The notes under the pieces are model-generated. The model had not been told where the DNA came from, did not search any database, and was given only the letters and a program-made list of their open reading frames with translations. A DNA stretch of 64,000 bases from Hyphomicrobium zavarzinii ATCC 27496 (GTDB lineage: Bacteria; Pseudomonadota; Alphaproteobacteria; Rhizobiales; Hyphomicrobiaceae): assembly GCF_000383415.1 (NCBI RefSeq), contig NZ_KB911263.1, positions 108,987-172,986 of the forward strand, in the 5' to 3' direction. The position numbers were made by a program, and so were the translations under genes. Every line of letters starts with the position of its first letter. Within the stretch, counting starts at the first letter, position 1. Shown here one piece after another: positions 18,584 to 27,788 of this stretch.

Positions 18584-18637
18584 CACACCGGATGAGGCGC
18601 AGGATCAGGCACCGCCAAGCCAGGGAAACAACCTGAC

Positions 18638-19345
18638 ATGCTCGCCATTCTCATCGCCATCCTTGCGGGCCTCGTCGCGCTCTACTGGGCTTTGAGCGGC
18701 GACACCGATTCCTTTGCCGCCGCGGCCAGCGACAATGCTGCCTACATCGTCGCCGGGCTGGCGCTCGCCGCGCTCTATCTCTCGACGATGAGCGGCGACT
18801 ACCAGGGCAAGCGGCGCGAGGCCGTCCGCCACGCCGCGACCTGGATCGTAATCGCGCTTGGCCTCATCGTGGCCTACACCTACCGCGAGGAGCTGAAGAC
18901 GGTCGCCTACCGCGTGGCGGGCGAGGTTCTGCCCCCCGGCCACTCGCTGCTCGTGGAAAACGCGCCGACCGGCGAGCAGGCCGTGCGCCTGCGCCGTCAC
19001 GACAACGGCCACTTCGTCGCCCGCGGCGCTGTCAACGGCGTGAGCCTCTCGCTTCTGGTCGACACCGGCGCCTCCACGGTGGTGTTGAGACCGGCCGACG
19101 CCGAGCGGGCAGGCGTGGACACCAAGTCCCTGTCCTTCACCGCGCCTGTCTCCACAGCGAACGGGACCACCTACGCCGCCCCCGTGCGCCTCAAGGCCGT
19201 CTCCGTCGGCCCCCTCGAGATCCGTGACGTCGAGGCCCTCGTCGCCCAGCCCGGCGCGCTGTCCGAGAACCTGCTCGGTATGAGTTTCTTAAAGCGTTTG
19301 CGATCCTATGAGTTTTCCGGCGATTTCCTCACCCTCCGGGGCTGA
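18638..19345 (+). CDS. Membrane-bound retropepsin-like aspartic protease (TIGR02281 family), copy 1
   Basis: The 235-residue protein has three N-terminal hydrophobic segments (about residues 3-20, 35-50 and 68-85), then a clan AA aspartic protease domain with the single active-site motif LLVDTGASTVVL at about residues 142-153. The later conserved part is NLLGMSFLKRLRSYEFSGDFLTL. As in retroviral enzymes, one chain supplies half of the active site, so it should act as a dimer. It is followed 52 bp later by a paralogue. The substrate is unknown. Confidence 0.87.
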   Translation: MLAILIAILAGLVALYWALSGDTDSFAAAASDNAAYIVAGLALAALYLSTMSGDYQGKRREAVRHAATWIVIALGLIVAYTYREELKTVAYRVAGEVLPPGHSLLVENAPTGEQAVRLRRHDNGHFVARGAVNGVSLSLLVDTGASTVVLRPADAERAGVDTKSLSFTAPVSTANGTTYAAPVRLKAVSVGPLEIRDVEALVAQPGALSENLLGMSFLKRLRSYEFSGDFLTLRG

Positions 19346-19397
19346 CGTGGCCGGTCCTTGAGGCGCCGGATTGGCGCTTCGCACCGGAGCGCAATCC

Positions 19398-19961
19398 ATG
19401 GCCCTGTCGTCCGGCACACGGTCCCTACTCGGCGAACTGGCAAGCTGGGGCGCTGCGGCTTTCATCCTGATCGCCGGCGTCACCCACTACGATACCTTGC
19501 GCACCGTGATGAACGGCGCTCTCGGCATCCCGGCCTCCGACGGGAGCACCCCGGAAACGGAGGCGTCCGCAGAGCCCCTCCCCGCCCGCAACGGAACGGA
19601 GGAGCTGAAAGCAGGCCCCGACGGCCACTACTACGCTACCGCCGAGATCAACGGACGCGCCCTGGACGTCATGGTCGACACCGGCGCCTCCATGGTTGCA
19701 TTGACATACGAGGACGCCGAACGCGCCGGCATCCGCCTCAAGCCCTCCGATTTCACCAACCGCGTCAGCACCGCCAACGGGGTCGCCGCCGTGGCACCCG
19801 TGACGCTCGATCGCGTCAGCATCGGCCGGGTGACCGTACGCAACGTGCGCGCCGCCGTCTGCGAGCGCGGACGCCTGAATAAGACCCTGCTCGGCATGAG
19901 CTTTCTGTCTGAGCTTGAGCGCGTGGACATCCGCCAGGGCCGTCTCGTCCTGGTCGAATAG
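19398..19961 (+). CDS. Membrane-bound retropepsin-like aspartic protease (TIGR02281 family), copy 2
   Basis: This 187-residue paralogue of the preceding gene has a single N-terminal membrane segment (SWGAAAFILIAGVTHY), a Pro/Glu-rich linker, and the protease domain with VMVDTGASMVALTYEDAERAGI and KTLLGMSFLSELERVDIRQG. The two copies share the DTGAS site, the VSTANG loop and the LLGMSFL motif but differ in their membrane parts. The ATG at 19398 is preferred; a TTG nine codons upstream is possible. Confidence 0.86.
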   Translation: MALSSGTRSLLGELASWGAAAFILIAGVTHYDTLRTVMNGALGIPASDGSTPETEASAEPLPARNGTEELKAGPDGHYYATAEINGRALDVMVDTGASMVALTYEDAERAGIRLKPSDFTNRVSTANGVAAVAPVTLDRVSIGRVTVRNVRAAVCERGRLNKTLLGMSFLSELERVDIRQGRLVLVE

Positions 19962-20218
19962 CCGCGCCTCGTCAGGAAACGATTTTAAGCTTCACGCATT
20001 GAAGCCGCGCCGTGCGCTGGCAATGCCCTGGGCTTGTGGTGCATAAACGGCGCCGTATACGGACGCCTGTCAGACTGCACGCGTTTTCGCCGTATTCCGG
20101 TCCCAAGACCCTCGCCGGCCAGACACGCACTGGAAGACACACGCCGGCAATGCCCCCGATAGACACTGTACCTGCCTCACCGCCGCGAAGCTCCGCCGAT
20201 CCCAACAAAGGTCCCTCG

Positions 20219-21718
20219 ATGTTTCCGAAACCCCGCGCCGATCTCGTCCCCAACACAGCCGATTTCGAACGCCTGCCGCTGGTGAAGCCAACCGGCTTCC
20301 GCGAGTACGACGCGCGCTGGCTGTTCCCGCAAGAGATCAACCTGATGGGCCTCAACGCGGTGGGCCTCGGCATGGCGAAGCTCTTCGAGGAGCGCGGTGT
20401 GAAAAAGCGCATCGTCGTCGGCCATGATTTCCGCTGGTACTCCGCCTCCGTCAAGCAGGCGCTGATCACCGGGCTTCTCGCTGGCGGCTTCGAGGTGCAC
20501 GACATCGGCCTCGCGTTGTCCCCCATGGCCTACTACGCCCAGTTCGCGCTCGATGTGGAAGGCGTCGCCATGGTGACGGCCTCCCACAACGACAACGGCT
20601 GGACGGGCGTGAAGATGGGGCTCTCCCGCCCCCTCACCTTCGGCCCCGACGAGATGGGCCGCCTGAAGGAGATCGTTCTCTCCGGCAACCTCGAGCCGCA
20701 GGATGGCGGCCGCTATATTTTCGTGCCCGATCTCGCAGAGCGCTACATGGCCGCCCTCGCCGATCGTCCGCGTCTTAAGAACCGCCTCAAGGTGGTGGCA
20801 GCCTGCGGCAATGGCACGGCCGGCGCGTTCGCGCCCAAGGTGCTGGAAGCCATCGGCTGCGAGGTGATCCCGCTCGACGCCGAGCTGGACCACAGCTTCC
20901 CGCGCTACAATCCGAACCCCGAAGACATGAAGATGCTGCACGCCATCGCCGAGGCAGTGGTGAAGCACAAGGCCGACGTCGGCCTCGGCTTCGACGGTGA
21001 CGGCGACCGCTGCGGCGTGGTGGACAACGAAGGCCACGAGATCTTCGCCGACACGGTGGGCGTGATGCTGGCGCGCGACATCTCCGCCCGTCATCCGAAC
21101 GCGGTGTTCGTGGCCGACGTGAAATCCACGGGTCTCTTCATGACCGATCCCGTGCTCCAGGCCGCCGGTGCGAAAACGCTCTACTGGAAGACTGGCCACT
21201 CCTACATGAAGCGCTACACCTTCGAGCAGAAGGCTCTCGTCGGCTTCGAGAAGAGCGGTCACTTCTTCTTCCAGCCCCCGCTCGGCCGCGGCTATGACGA
21301 CGGCCTCGTCGCCGCCCTCGCCGTCTGCGACATGCTCGATCGCGCCCAGGGCCAGACCATCGCCGATCTCCGCCGCGCGCTGCCGAAGACCTACCAGTCC
21401 CCCACCATGTCGCCCCACTGCGACGACGAGAAGAAGTACGGCATCGTCGAGCGCGTCGTGGCCGACTACGAGGCCCTCGCCAAGGCGGGCGGCACCGTGG
21501 CAGGCCAGAAGATCCGCGACCTCGTCACCGTCAACGGCGTGCGCGTCACGCTGGAGGACGGCACCTGGGGCCTCGTCCGCGCCTCCTCCAACAAGCCGGA
21601 GCTCGTGATCGTCGTCGAGAGCCCAGTGTCCGAGGAAAACAAGATCGCCATCTTCCGCGATATCGAAGCGCGCCTCGCGAAGTTTCCCGAGGTGGGCGAG
21701 TACAATCAAAAAATCTGA
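20219..21718 (+). CDS. Phosphomannomutase/phosphoglucomutase
   Basis: The 499-residue enzyme belongs to the alpha-D-phosphohexomutase superfamily, which interconverts hexose 1- and 6-phosphates for polysaccharide and nucleotide-sugar synthesis. The catalytic phosphoserine loop is MVTASHNDNGWTGVKM, the magnesium loop is GFDGDGDRCGVVD, the sugar loop FEKSGHFFF is present, and the phosphate loop is RASSNKPELVIV near the end. The ATG at 20219 gives the N-terminus MFPKPRADLV and normal length. The open frame from 20012 upstream has no homology. The gene appears monocistronic, with about 257 bp of upstream DNA that shows no other feature. Confidence 0.92.
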   Translation: MFPKPRADLVPNTADFERLPLVKPTGFREYDARWLFPQEINLMGLNAVGLGMAKLFEERGVKKRIVVGHDFRWYSASVKQALITGLLAGGFEVHDIGLALSPMAYYAQFALDVEGVAMVTASHNDNGWTGVKMGLSRPLTFGPDEMGRLKEIVLSGNLEPQDGGRYIFVPDLAERYMAALADRPRLKNRLKVVAACGNGTAGAFAPKVLEAIGCEVIPLDAELDHSFPRYNPNPEDMKMLHAIAEAVVKHKADVGLGFDGDGDRCGVVDNEGHEIFADTVGVMLARDISARHPNAVFVADVKSTGLFMTDPVLQAAGAKTLYWKTGHSYMKRYTFEQKALVGFEKSGHFFFQPPLGRGYDDGLVAALAVCDMLDRAQGQTIADLRRALPKTYQSPTMSPHCDDEKKYGIVERVVADYEALAKAGGTVAGQKIRDLVTVNGVRVTLEDGTWGLVRASSNKPELVIVVESPVSEENKIAIFRDIEARLAKFPEVGEYNQKI

Positions 21719-21779
21719 GCCCTTGCACGGCCCCGTTCGTGAGGCGACATTACTCGCCCAACCGCGGAGCTTTGCAACG

Positions 21780-22091
21780 ATGCTGATCGCTAATATTACG
21801 GCTGCGGCGTGCGCCTTCGCCATTGCTGGCGGCGGTCTTTGGGCGTACGGCGCGACACCGGCCGAAGGTTCATGGCCCATGCAGTGGGGGATCACCGGAG
21901 ACGTGAACTGGCGCGCGCCGCGGATTGCCGCGCTCGCCTTCACCTATGTCATCGGCGCCTTTGTCCTCGGCGTAACCGCTCTGGCTGCGAACGGACGCGA
22001 CCAGCCTTTCCTGCTCATCGCCACCTCGCTCGTCTCAGCGCTCGTCTTCGTCCTCTACTACGCCGCGGTCGTACGCGATCAGAGCGCCTGA
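21780..22091 (+). CDS. Small three-helix membrane protein, DUF1648-like
   Basis: The 103-residue protein has three hydrophobic segments (about residues 3-22, 47-65 and 75-97). The first loop, PMQWGITGDVNWRAPR, resembles the DUF1648 motif in which a P-x-H/Q-W-x-x-x-G-x-x-d pattern follows the first helix, so a distant relationship is likely. No function is known. It follows the phosphomannomutase gene by 61 bp and might share its transcript. The ATG at 21780 is preferred; a TTG start 19 codons earlier is possible. Confidence 0.65.
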   Translation: MLIANITAAACAFAIAGGGLWAYGATPAEGSWPMQWGITGDVNWRAPRIAALAFTYVIGAFVLGVTALAANGRDQPFLLIATSLVSALVFVLYYAAVVRDQSA

Positions 22092-22142
22092 CATATCTGT
22101 CGAGCCAATCCGGTCAGGCACTTCGAGCGCACGGGTTGCGCG

Positions 22143-22970
22143 TCAAACCACCGAGATCAGAAGCCGCATCGCGACCGTGAAGAGAAACGCCGCGAACGCG
22201 AGTTCGAGCTTGCGCCGCGAGATGCCGTGCGCCACGCGCACGCCGAGCGGTGCGGTGAGCACGCTCATCGGGATGATGATCGCCGCACCGAGCACGCTCA
22301 CGAAGCCGAGCGAGACCGGCGGCAGCTCCGGATTGCCCCAGCCCGCCCACACATAGCCGAGCAGTCCCGGGATGGCGATCAGCGGCCCAAATCCGCTGGA
22401 CGTGGCGACTGCCTTCAGGATCGACCAGCCGCAGAGCGTGAACATCGTCACAAGGAACATACCCCCGCCGATGCTCATCAGCGTCGAGACGAGTCCGATC
22501 GCGAACGCGGCGAACCGCACGAGCCAATTGTCCGGCACATCGTTGGCGAGCCGCCAGTCCTCGCGCCCCAGCGCCATCTTGAGGGAGAGGAACCCCGCGC
22601 AGACGATCCAGACCCACTTGAGCGCCACACCGCTCACGCTGGAAACAAGGGCGATCCCGGCGAGCACACCGCCGATCACATAAGGCGCGAGCCGCTTGAG
22701 AACGCCCTCGTCCACGGCCCCCTTGGCGCGATGGGCGCGGAAGGACTGGATCGCCGTCGGCACGATCACCGCGAAGGAGGTGCCAAGCACCATGTGCATC
22801 CGGATGTCGTCCGGCACATGCAGGAACGTGAACGTCTCGTAGAGGATCGGCACCAGCACGCCGCCCCCGCCTATCCCGAGCAGGCCCGCGAGAAAGCCCG
22901 TGATCAATCCGGCCGCGAGCAGCGCGACCACGAGCCAGGCGAGTTCGCCGTGCGCCAACGCAAGATCCAT
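22143..22970 (-). CDS. TauE/SafE family sulfite/anion exporter
   Basis: The 275-residue integral membrane protein has about eight helices and the duplicated family signature: GFLAGLLGIGGGGVLVPILYE near the N-terminus and GLVSTLMSIGGGMFLVTMFTL in the second half. TauE/SafE proteins export sulfite, sulfoacetate or similar organosulfur anions. It lies 14 bp after dusA on the same strand, but the two functions are unrelated. A sulfatase gene lies about 3 kb away, which gives only weak metabolic context. Confidence 0.9.
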   Translation of the reverse strand: MDLALAHGELAWLVVALLAAGLITGFLAGLLGIGGGGVLVPILYETFTFLHVPDDIRMHMVLGTSFAVIVPTAIQSFRAHRAKGAVDEGVLKRLAPYVIGGVLAGIALVSSVSGVALKWVWIVCAGFLSLKMALGREDWRLANDVPDNWLVRFAAFAIGLVSTLMSIGGGMFLVTMFTLCGWSILKAVATSSGFGPLIAIPGLLGYVWAGWGNPELPPVSLGFVSVLGAAIIIPMSVLTAPLGVRVAHGISRRKLELAFAAFLFTVAMRLLISVV

Positions 22971-22984
22971 GAGGGAGAGCGCCC

Positions 22985-23995
22985 CTATTCTGCCGCGACG
23001 GCATCGCGTTTGCGCGCGGAAGACGTCCCTTCCGCCAGCGCGATCGCCTCGACAAGCACGTCGAGCCCCGGCCCCTCGCCGACGCCGTGCTCGGAGAGAT
23101 GGCGGCGGAACAGCCGCGCGCGCGGCTGGCCGTGATAGAGCCCGAGAATGTGCCGCGTGACGGAATTGAGCCGCCCGCCGTCCACAAGATGCGCCTGCAC
23201 ATAAGGCAGGAGACGCTCAAGCGCCGCGCCGCGAGACACGGCGGGCTCCGGCGAGCCGAACAGAGCGCGATCCACCTCCGCCAGCAGATAGGGCGTCTGA
23301 TAAGCCGCGCGCCCGAGCATCACGCCATCCACGTGCTGGAGATGCCCGGCCGATGCGTCGAGCGTTTCAATTCCGCCATTGACGACGATGGTGAGATCCG
23401 GCCGCGCCGCTTTGAGCCGATAGACGCGCCCATAGTCGAGCGGCGGAATTTCCCGGTTCTCTTTCGGAGAGAGCCCTTGCAGCCACGCCTTCCGCGCGTG
23501 CACGATGAAGATGCGAACGCCCGCGGCGGACACGGTCTCGACGAAGCGCGTGAAATCCGCTTCCCCATCCTGCTCGTCGATCCCGATCCGGCACTTGACC
23601 GTGACGGGGATCGAGACACGCGCCTGCATCGCGGCAGCGCACGCGGCAACGAGCGCCGGCTCCGCCATCAGACACGCCCCGAAACGCCCGTCCTGCACGC
23701 GGCTTGAAGGACACCCGACGTTGAGATTGATTTCGTCGTAGCCGAACGCTTCCCCGATGGCCGCGGCCTCGGCGAGCTTTGCCGGATCGGAGCCCCCGAG
23801 CTGCAGCGCGATCGGATGCTCTTCCGCCCCGAACCCGAGCAGCCGCTCCCGGTCGCCATGGATCACGGCATCCGCCGTAACCATCTCCGTATAGAGCCGC
23901 GCCTCCCGCGACAGGATGCGATGGAAAAACCGGCAATGCCGGTCCGTCCAATCCATCATAGGGGCGATGCAGAACCTGTGAGATCGGTCGTTCAA
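22985..23995 (-). CDS. dusA: tRNA-dihydrouridine(20/20a) synthase DusA
   Basis: The 336-residue flavoenzyme reduces uridine 20 and 20a in the tRNA D-loop using NADPH. It shows the FMN barrel start FCIAPMMDWTDRHCRFFHRI, ALQLGGSDP, the catalytic cysteine motif EINLNVGCPSSRVQDGRFGA, and VKCRIGIDEQD. The HARKAWLQGLSPKENREIPPL loop is typical of the DusA subfamily. The DNA directly upstream (to 24443) holds no other convincing gene. Confidence 0.94.
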   Translation of the reverse strand: MNDRSHRFCIAPMMDWTDRHCRFFHRILSREARLYTEMVTADAVIHGDRERLLGFGAEEHPIALQLGGSDPAKLAEAAAIGEAFGYDEINLNVGCPSSRVQDGRFGACLMAEPALVAACAAAMQARVSIPVTVKCRIGIDEQDGEADFTRFVETVSAAGVRIFIVHARKAWLQGLSPKENREIPPLDYGRVYRLKAARPDLTIVVNGGIETLDASAGHLQHVDGVMLGRAAYQTPYLLAEVDRALFGSPEPAVSRGAALERLLPYVQAHLVDGGRLNSVTRHILGLYHGQPRARLFRRHLSEHGVGEGPGLDVLVEAIALAEGTSSARKRDAVAAE

Positions 23996-24443
23996 AAGAG
24001 CCTCGGGCCAAGTCTCTGGCAGAGCCTCATTTACCCTGCAAAACGTTGTGTGGCCAAGCCCAAGAAATTGGACCCGATGCCGCGCCGACGATTGCGGAAC
24101 TGGAAGCGCAGAGGGTGGTTACGCGCGGGATGCCGGATAAACCAAAAAAACGCAGCGGTGGTCGCGGCGAGTGATGCAGGAGGGCGAAGCTGCACCCGCG
24201 CACGCACTAAGCGCACGCCCTCCGGCACGGTACGCCAGCCGGGCTGCCGCGCGCCGAGCCCCGCTGGCCTCCTTCGCTGCGCTCAGTCCATTCAATCACA
24301 TAGTCAGTCAACAAACAAATTGTGGTGATCTCGTAACTCTGAACAGAAAATCACCGAACAGAGTATTATCACGCCTTCGCACCACACTCCGAATCGTAGC
24401 CCTCTCGCAGCCGTTAATATTTACTTGCTCAAGGGATACTGGG
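23996..24443. other. Gene-poor stretch between dusA and the beta-barrel gene
   Basis: No convincing gene is visible in these 448 bp. A short open frame at 24046-24174 on the plus strand (TTG start, 42 codons) ends in a basic tail but lacks a ribosome site. From about 24290 the DNA is noticeably richer in A+T (for example CAACAAACAAATTGTGG and GTTAATATTTACTTGC), which suits a promoter and untranslated leader for the beta-barrel gene at 24444. Confidence 0.5.
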
Positions 24444-25556
24444 ATGACGTCAGATTGCGAGATTGGAGTGTTGAACTCCGCAGGGGGCCGGCCGAAGCGG
24501 AAAATTGCGTCCTCATTTCTGGGTGCGGCGTGCGCGCTCTCCTTGATGGCTACGCCCTCGGCGGCATTTTTGCCGTCTTTCTTCAGAATGCCCGGCGTGG
24601 CCGATCCCTTCGAGTCGCTGCTGCTGATGTTCCTGCTGCTCGATCCGCAGGTCACCTACCATTCCTCGTCGCATGATCCCTGGCGCTCCAATATCAACGC
24701 CGGCTTCGCTCCAGCGGCCCAGGAGACGGATACGATTACAGCCATGACCTGGGCTGCTCAGGACGTGAGCAAGTATTTCGGCCTCAGCGCCAATGAGCAA
24801 CTCGTAGTTGGCGTGCAGTATACGCGCTCGTGGTCCGACACCGACCACATCCTCCACTTCCCCGGCGCCGCGCCGTTCGTCGTCGCGCGCCAGGATACCG
24901 ACGAGAATAGCCTGGGCGTGAACTTCGGCTACGTGAACGGCGCCTGGCACGCCACTGGCGTCGTCGGCTATAAGTGGGGCGAGGCCCGCCTGACCGACAT
25001 CGTCGGCGACAGCGGCAGCTTCGATACTGACGGCTTCTTTGCCGCCACCGAGATCGGCCGTGTGTTCACGCTGAGCGGAGAAGGCTACACATCCAAGACT
25101 CCGCAGACAGTCACCACCAGCTCTGTCTACCTCGACCCGGCAGTGCGCATCGCGCGAATCGACAGCAGCGCAGACGCCTACGTCGACAGCGGCGGCTTTG
25201 CATACGGAGAGGAAGAGCAGAGCTACTGGAGCCTCGGCGCAAGCCTCCGCCTCTTTGCACTGCTGCCGCGCGATGGCGTGGTCTACAACCCCTTTGTGAA
25301 GGTCTCCATCGACCAACTCGTGGATTACAAGGGCACGATCGACTCGGTCGCCGCAGGCCAGACATTCAACGTCTTCCAGGATGAGACATTCGGAAAGGTC
25401 GAAGCGGGCCTCAACGTGCTCATCGGCGACAGCGCCATGCTTGGCGTAAGCGGCTTCTACAGTGGAAGCGGTGATTCAGAAGACGCCGGTGCACGCGCGA
25501 TCCTCCAGTTCGATCTCTTCGGCCACCACCGGGCGGAAGCCGCACCCCTTAAATAG
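24444..25556 (+). CDS. Predicted outer-membrane beta-barrel protein
   Basis: The 370-residue protein has a long signal sequence (SSFLGAACALSLMATPSAAF, about residues 23-42) and a short Pro/Phe segment. A run of alternating polar and hydrophobic strands follows, with acidic loops (LVVGVQYTRSWSDTD, LGVNFGYVNGAWHATGVVGY, YWSLGASLRLFALL). It ends in strands such as GARAILQFDLFGHH, followed by EAAPLK. This is the pattern of an autotransporter-type or porin-like barrel, but no passenger domain is present. I do not recognise the exact family. The ATG at 24444 is chosen; the reading frame continues upstream without signal-peptide character. A strong terminator follows at 25588. Confidence 0.72.
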   Translation: MTSDCEIGVLNSAGGRPKRKIASSFLGAACALSLMATPSAAFLPSFFRMPGVADPFESLLLMFLLLDPQVTYHSSSHDPWRSNINAGFAPAAQETDTITAMTWAAQDVSKYFGLSANEQLVVGVQYTRSWSDTDHILHFPGAAPFVVARQDTDENSLGVNFGYVNGAWHATGVVGYKWGEARLTDIVGDSGSFDTDGFFAATEIGRVFTLSGEGYTSKTPQTVTTSSVYLDPAVRIARIDSSADAYVDSGGFAYGEEEQSYWSLGASLRLFALLPRDGVVYNPFVKVSIDQLVDYKGTIDSVAAGQTFNVFQDETFGKVEAGLNVLIGDSAMLGVSGFYSGSGDSEDAGARAILQFDLFGHHRAEAAPLK

Positions 25557-25587
25557 GCAGCCACGCATCGCCTGCGTCGCAAATTCG

Positions 25588-25620
25588 AGCCAGCCTCCTG
25601 TCCGGGAGGCTGGCTTTTTT
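25588..25620 (+). terminator. Rho-independent terminator after the beta-barrel gene
   Basis: A perfect 11-bp stem (AGCCAGCCTCC paired with GGAGGCTGGCT) with a 6-base loop is followed by a run of six T residues ending at 25620. It lies 32 bp after the stop codon of the beta-barrel gene and is a strong intrinsic terminator on the plus strand. Confidence 0.92.
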
Positions 25621-25857
25621 GCGGACACAGCGACGACACACTTCGGACGGCGAGAAAGCAGCGGCAGATCAGGGGTAAAAGGACGTGGCGGAAAAGCGGA
25701 GGCGTGAATCCGTGCAAGTGGATAAGGCGGTGACTTCAGTTGGTCACTCCATTTTCACGTCCTCAATTTTTCGGTGTGCCTGTGACCAAATCGACCTTGG
25801 ATGAAGCGCACCGCTATGCCAGCCTATAGGAAACACTGGAATATCGGGGAAAATCTT

Positions 25858-26076
25858 ATGCCTCTTGACGGAGCCTTTGGCGGCGAGGAGCCGCACGGGC
25901 CTTGGTGCGCGCACTGCAAGGCGCCGATCTTGAAGGATGAGCGCAGCGTTCGCCTCCACTTTGACACCGATCCGTATGGCTTCGACGGGCTTAGCGGCGA
26001 GTATCACGAGCGGTGCAGCAAACCGTTCGCGTCGATCGCACACGCCCTCGACATGCTGTCGTTGCGCAGGTTCTAG
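25858..26076 (+). CDS. Small CxxC protein, function unknown
   Basis: The ATG at 25858 follows a CGGGGAAAAT site and opens a 72-residue protein. It begins MPLDGAFGGEEPHGPWCAHC and contains CAHC near residue 17, then DERSVRLHFDTDP, GLSGEYHERCSKPF with a third cysteine, and a C-terminal helix ending in LSLRRF. The CxxC plus the H-x-x-C pattern (CAHC ... YHERC) suggests one zinc site. Similar small proteins occur in Rhizobiales without an assigned function. An in-frame ATG at 25801 is less likely. Confidence 0.6.
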   Translation: MPLDGAFGGEEPHGPWCAHCKAPILKDERSVRLHFDTDPYGFDGLSGEYHERCSKPFASIAHALDMLSLRRF

Positions 26077-26107
26077 ATCGCACGTCATTGCGTGCCTCAG
26101 GAATAAA

Positions 26108-26135
26108 CGGGCGGCGGGGGCGCTCCAGCCGCCCG
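26108..26135 (-). terminator. Hairpin at the end of the sulfatase operon
   Basis: CGGGCGGC and GCCGCCCG form an 8-bp stem with a 12-base loop, 15 bp beyond the sulfatase stop. On the minus strand it is followed by TTTATTC, a poor T tract. It may be a weak intrinsic terminator that also serves the convergent small gene. Confidence 0.4.
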
Positions 26136-26149
26136 TCCGTGCGTGGCGG

Positions 26150-27682
26150 CTAGTGCATCCCACCCCCGACGGCTTCCTTCATCTTGTCCATCACTTGGTC
26201 AATGCTGAAGCTCGCCGCTTTCTGTAGAGGCGGAAATTCTTTGAAGCTCTTCAGGAATTCCGCCACGCCCGCCTGCGCGGGGACCAAGATGAATGCGCGG
26301 CTCAGCAGCCAGTCATAATAGGAATTGGACGTGATATCCGCGCGTTCGTAGGGATCCATCCGCAGATTGAAAAGTTTGGGGACACGGAGCGGCACGAAAG
26401 GTTCCGCCCAAATTCGCAGCGTGCCCGGCGCACGCTGCTCGGCGAACACCACTTTCCAATTGTCAAAGCGAAGACCGGCGAGATCGCCGTCATCGGTAAA
26501 ATACAGGAAACCCTCGCGTTCTGGCTTCTTCGCCTTGCCGGTGAAGAATGGCATCAGGCTGAAGCCGTCCAGATGAGACTTGAACTTCTTGCCGTTGGCT
26601 TCAACACCACCCTTCAGCAGCTTCTGTTTGATGTCCGGATCTCCGGCCGCATCGACAATGGTGGGCAGCCAGTCGAGGTGAGCGACGATGTCGTTGACCA
26701 CCGTGCCGGGCTTTATGACGCCGGGCCAGCGCACGAGGCACGGCACACGGTAGGCACCTTCCCAGTTTGAGTTCTTTTCGCTCCGGAACGGCGTCATGCC
26801 GGCATCTGGCCACGAGTTCATGTGCGGACCGTTGTCGGTCGAGTACATGACCATGGTGTTGTCTGTGACACCGAGTTCGTCGAGCAGATCAAGCATCTGT
26901 CCGATATGCTTGTCATGTTCGATCATACAGTCGTGATACTCCGACTGCCAGCGCCCGGACTGCCCGCGGATTCGGTCCTCGATATGTGTGCGAAAGTGCA
27001 TGTGCGTGGTGTTGAACCAGACGAAGAACGGCTTGTCGTCCTTGACGGCCTTCTTGATGAAATCCTTCGCGGCTGCGAGGAATTCTGTGTCGACCGACTC
27101 CATCCGCTTTATAGTGAGCGGGCCGGTGTTCTCGATCTTCTGTCCGCCCTTGCCGTCGGCCCATGAATGCAGCACTCCGCGCGGGCCGAACTTCTTCTTG
27201 AAGTTGGGGAAGTCTTTTTCGTTAGGATAGTCCGGGTTCTCTGGCTCTTCCTCGGCGTTCAGGTGATAAAGATTGCCGAAAAACTCGTCGAAACCGTGCA
27301 CGGTTGGCAGATGCTCGTCTTTGTCGCCGAAATGATTTTTGCCGAACTGCCCCGTGACATATCCCAGCGGCTTCAGCAGTTCCGGAATGTTCGGATCCTC
27401 GGCGCGCATACCTAGTTCAGCGCCCGGCATGCCCACCTTGGTGAGTCCGGTTCGCAAGCCGCACTGACCGGTGATGAAGGAGGCGCGGCCAGCCGTGCAA
27501 CTCTGCTCGCCGTAGTAGTCGGTGAAGAGTGCGCCCTCTTCGCCAATGCGGTCGATATTCGGGGTCCGATAGCCCATCAAGCCTCTGGTATAAATGCTGA
27601 GGTTCGACTGGCCGATGTCGTCGCCCCACAAGATCAAGAAATTTGGCTTCTTGCCGCTTGCGCCTTTCGGATCCTTAGCCAT
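26150..27682 (-). CDS. Sulfatase (arylsulfatase family) without a signal peptide
   Basis: The 510-residue protein is a type I sulfatase. The N-terminal metal site NFLILWGDDIGQSN is followed by the formylglycine motif CTAGRASFITGQ (Cys62). The second position after the cysteine is Ala instead of the usual Pro, a C-x-A-x-R variant. MVMYSTDNGPHMNSWPDAG supplies the second metal ligands. No signal peptide is present at the start MAKDPKGASGKKPNFL, so the enzyme is predicted to stay in the cytosol. Two membrane-protein genes lie upstream on the same strand and probably share a transcript. The natural substrate is unknown and no maturase gene is in the window. Confidence 0.9.
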   Translation of the reverse strand: MAKDPKGASGKKPNFLILWGDDIGQSNLSIYTRGLMGYRTPNIDRIGEEGALFTDYYGEQSCTAGRASFITGQCGLRTGLTKVGMPGAELGMRAEDPNIPELLKPLGYVTGQFGKNHFGDKDEHLPTVHGFDEFFGNLYHLNAEEEPENPDYPNEKDFPNFKKKFGPRGVLHSWADGKGGQKIENTGPLTIKRMESVDTEFLAAAKDFIKKAVKDDKPFFVWFNTTHMHFRTHIEDRIRGQSGRWQSEYHDCMIEHDKHIGQMLDLLDELGVTDNTMVMYSTDNGPHMNSWPDAGMTPFRSEKNSNWEGAYRVPCLVRWPGVIKPGTVVNDIVAHLDWLPTIVDAAGDPDIKQKLLKGGVEANGKKFKSHLDGFSLMPFFTGKAKKPEREGFLYFTDDGDLAGLRFDNWKVVFAEQRAPGTLRIWAEPFVPLRVPKLFNLRMDPYERADITSNSYYDWLLSRAFILVPAQAGVAEFLKSFKEFPPLQKAASFSIDQVMDKMKEAVGGGMH

Positions 27683-27788
27683 TACGCGTTACTCCCGGCT
27701 GTTTGCTTCTCCTCCCCCGTTGACGTTGGTTACCCCGTGACCGTGAAAGTCAAAGTGTCACCTCGTCTACATGCCTGCCTCCTCTCCC

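Noticed and set aside
16574..18586. 670-codon antisense frame over the histidine kinase
   Set aside because: Shadow frame; the kinase motifs are on the plus strand.
20177..21943. 588-codon antisense frame over phosphomannomutase
   Set aside because: Shadow frame with His/Val/Glu-rich composition; the sense strand encodes a full enzyme.
24046..24174. 42-codon plus-strand frame with a basic C-terminus upstream of the beta-barrel gene
   Set aside because: TTG start, no ribosome site and no recognised homology; mentioned only in the gap description.
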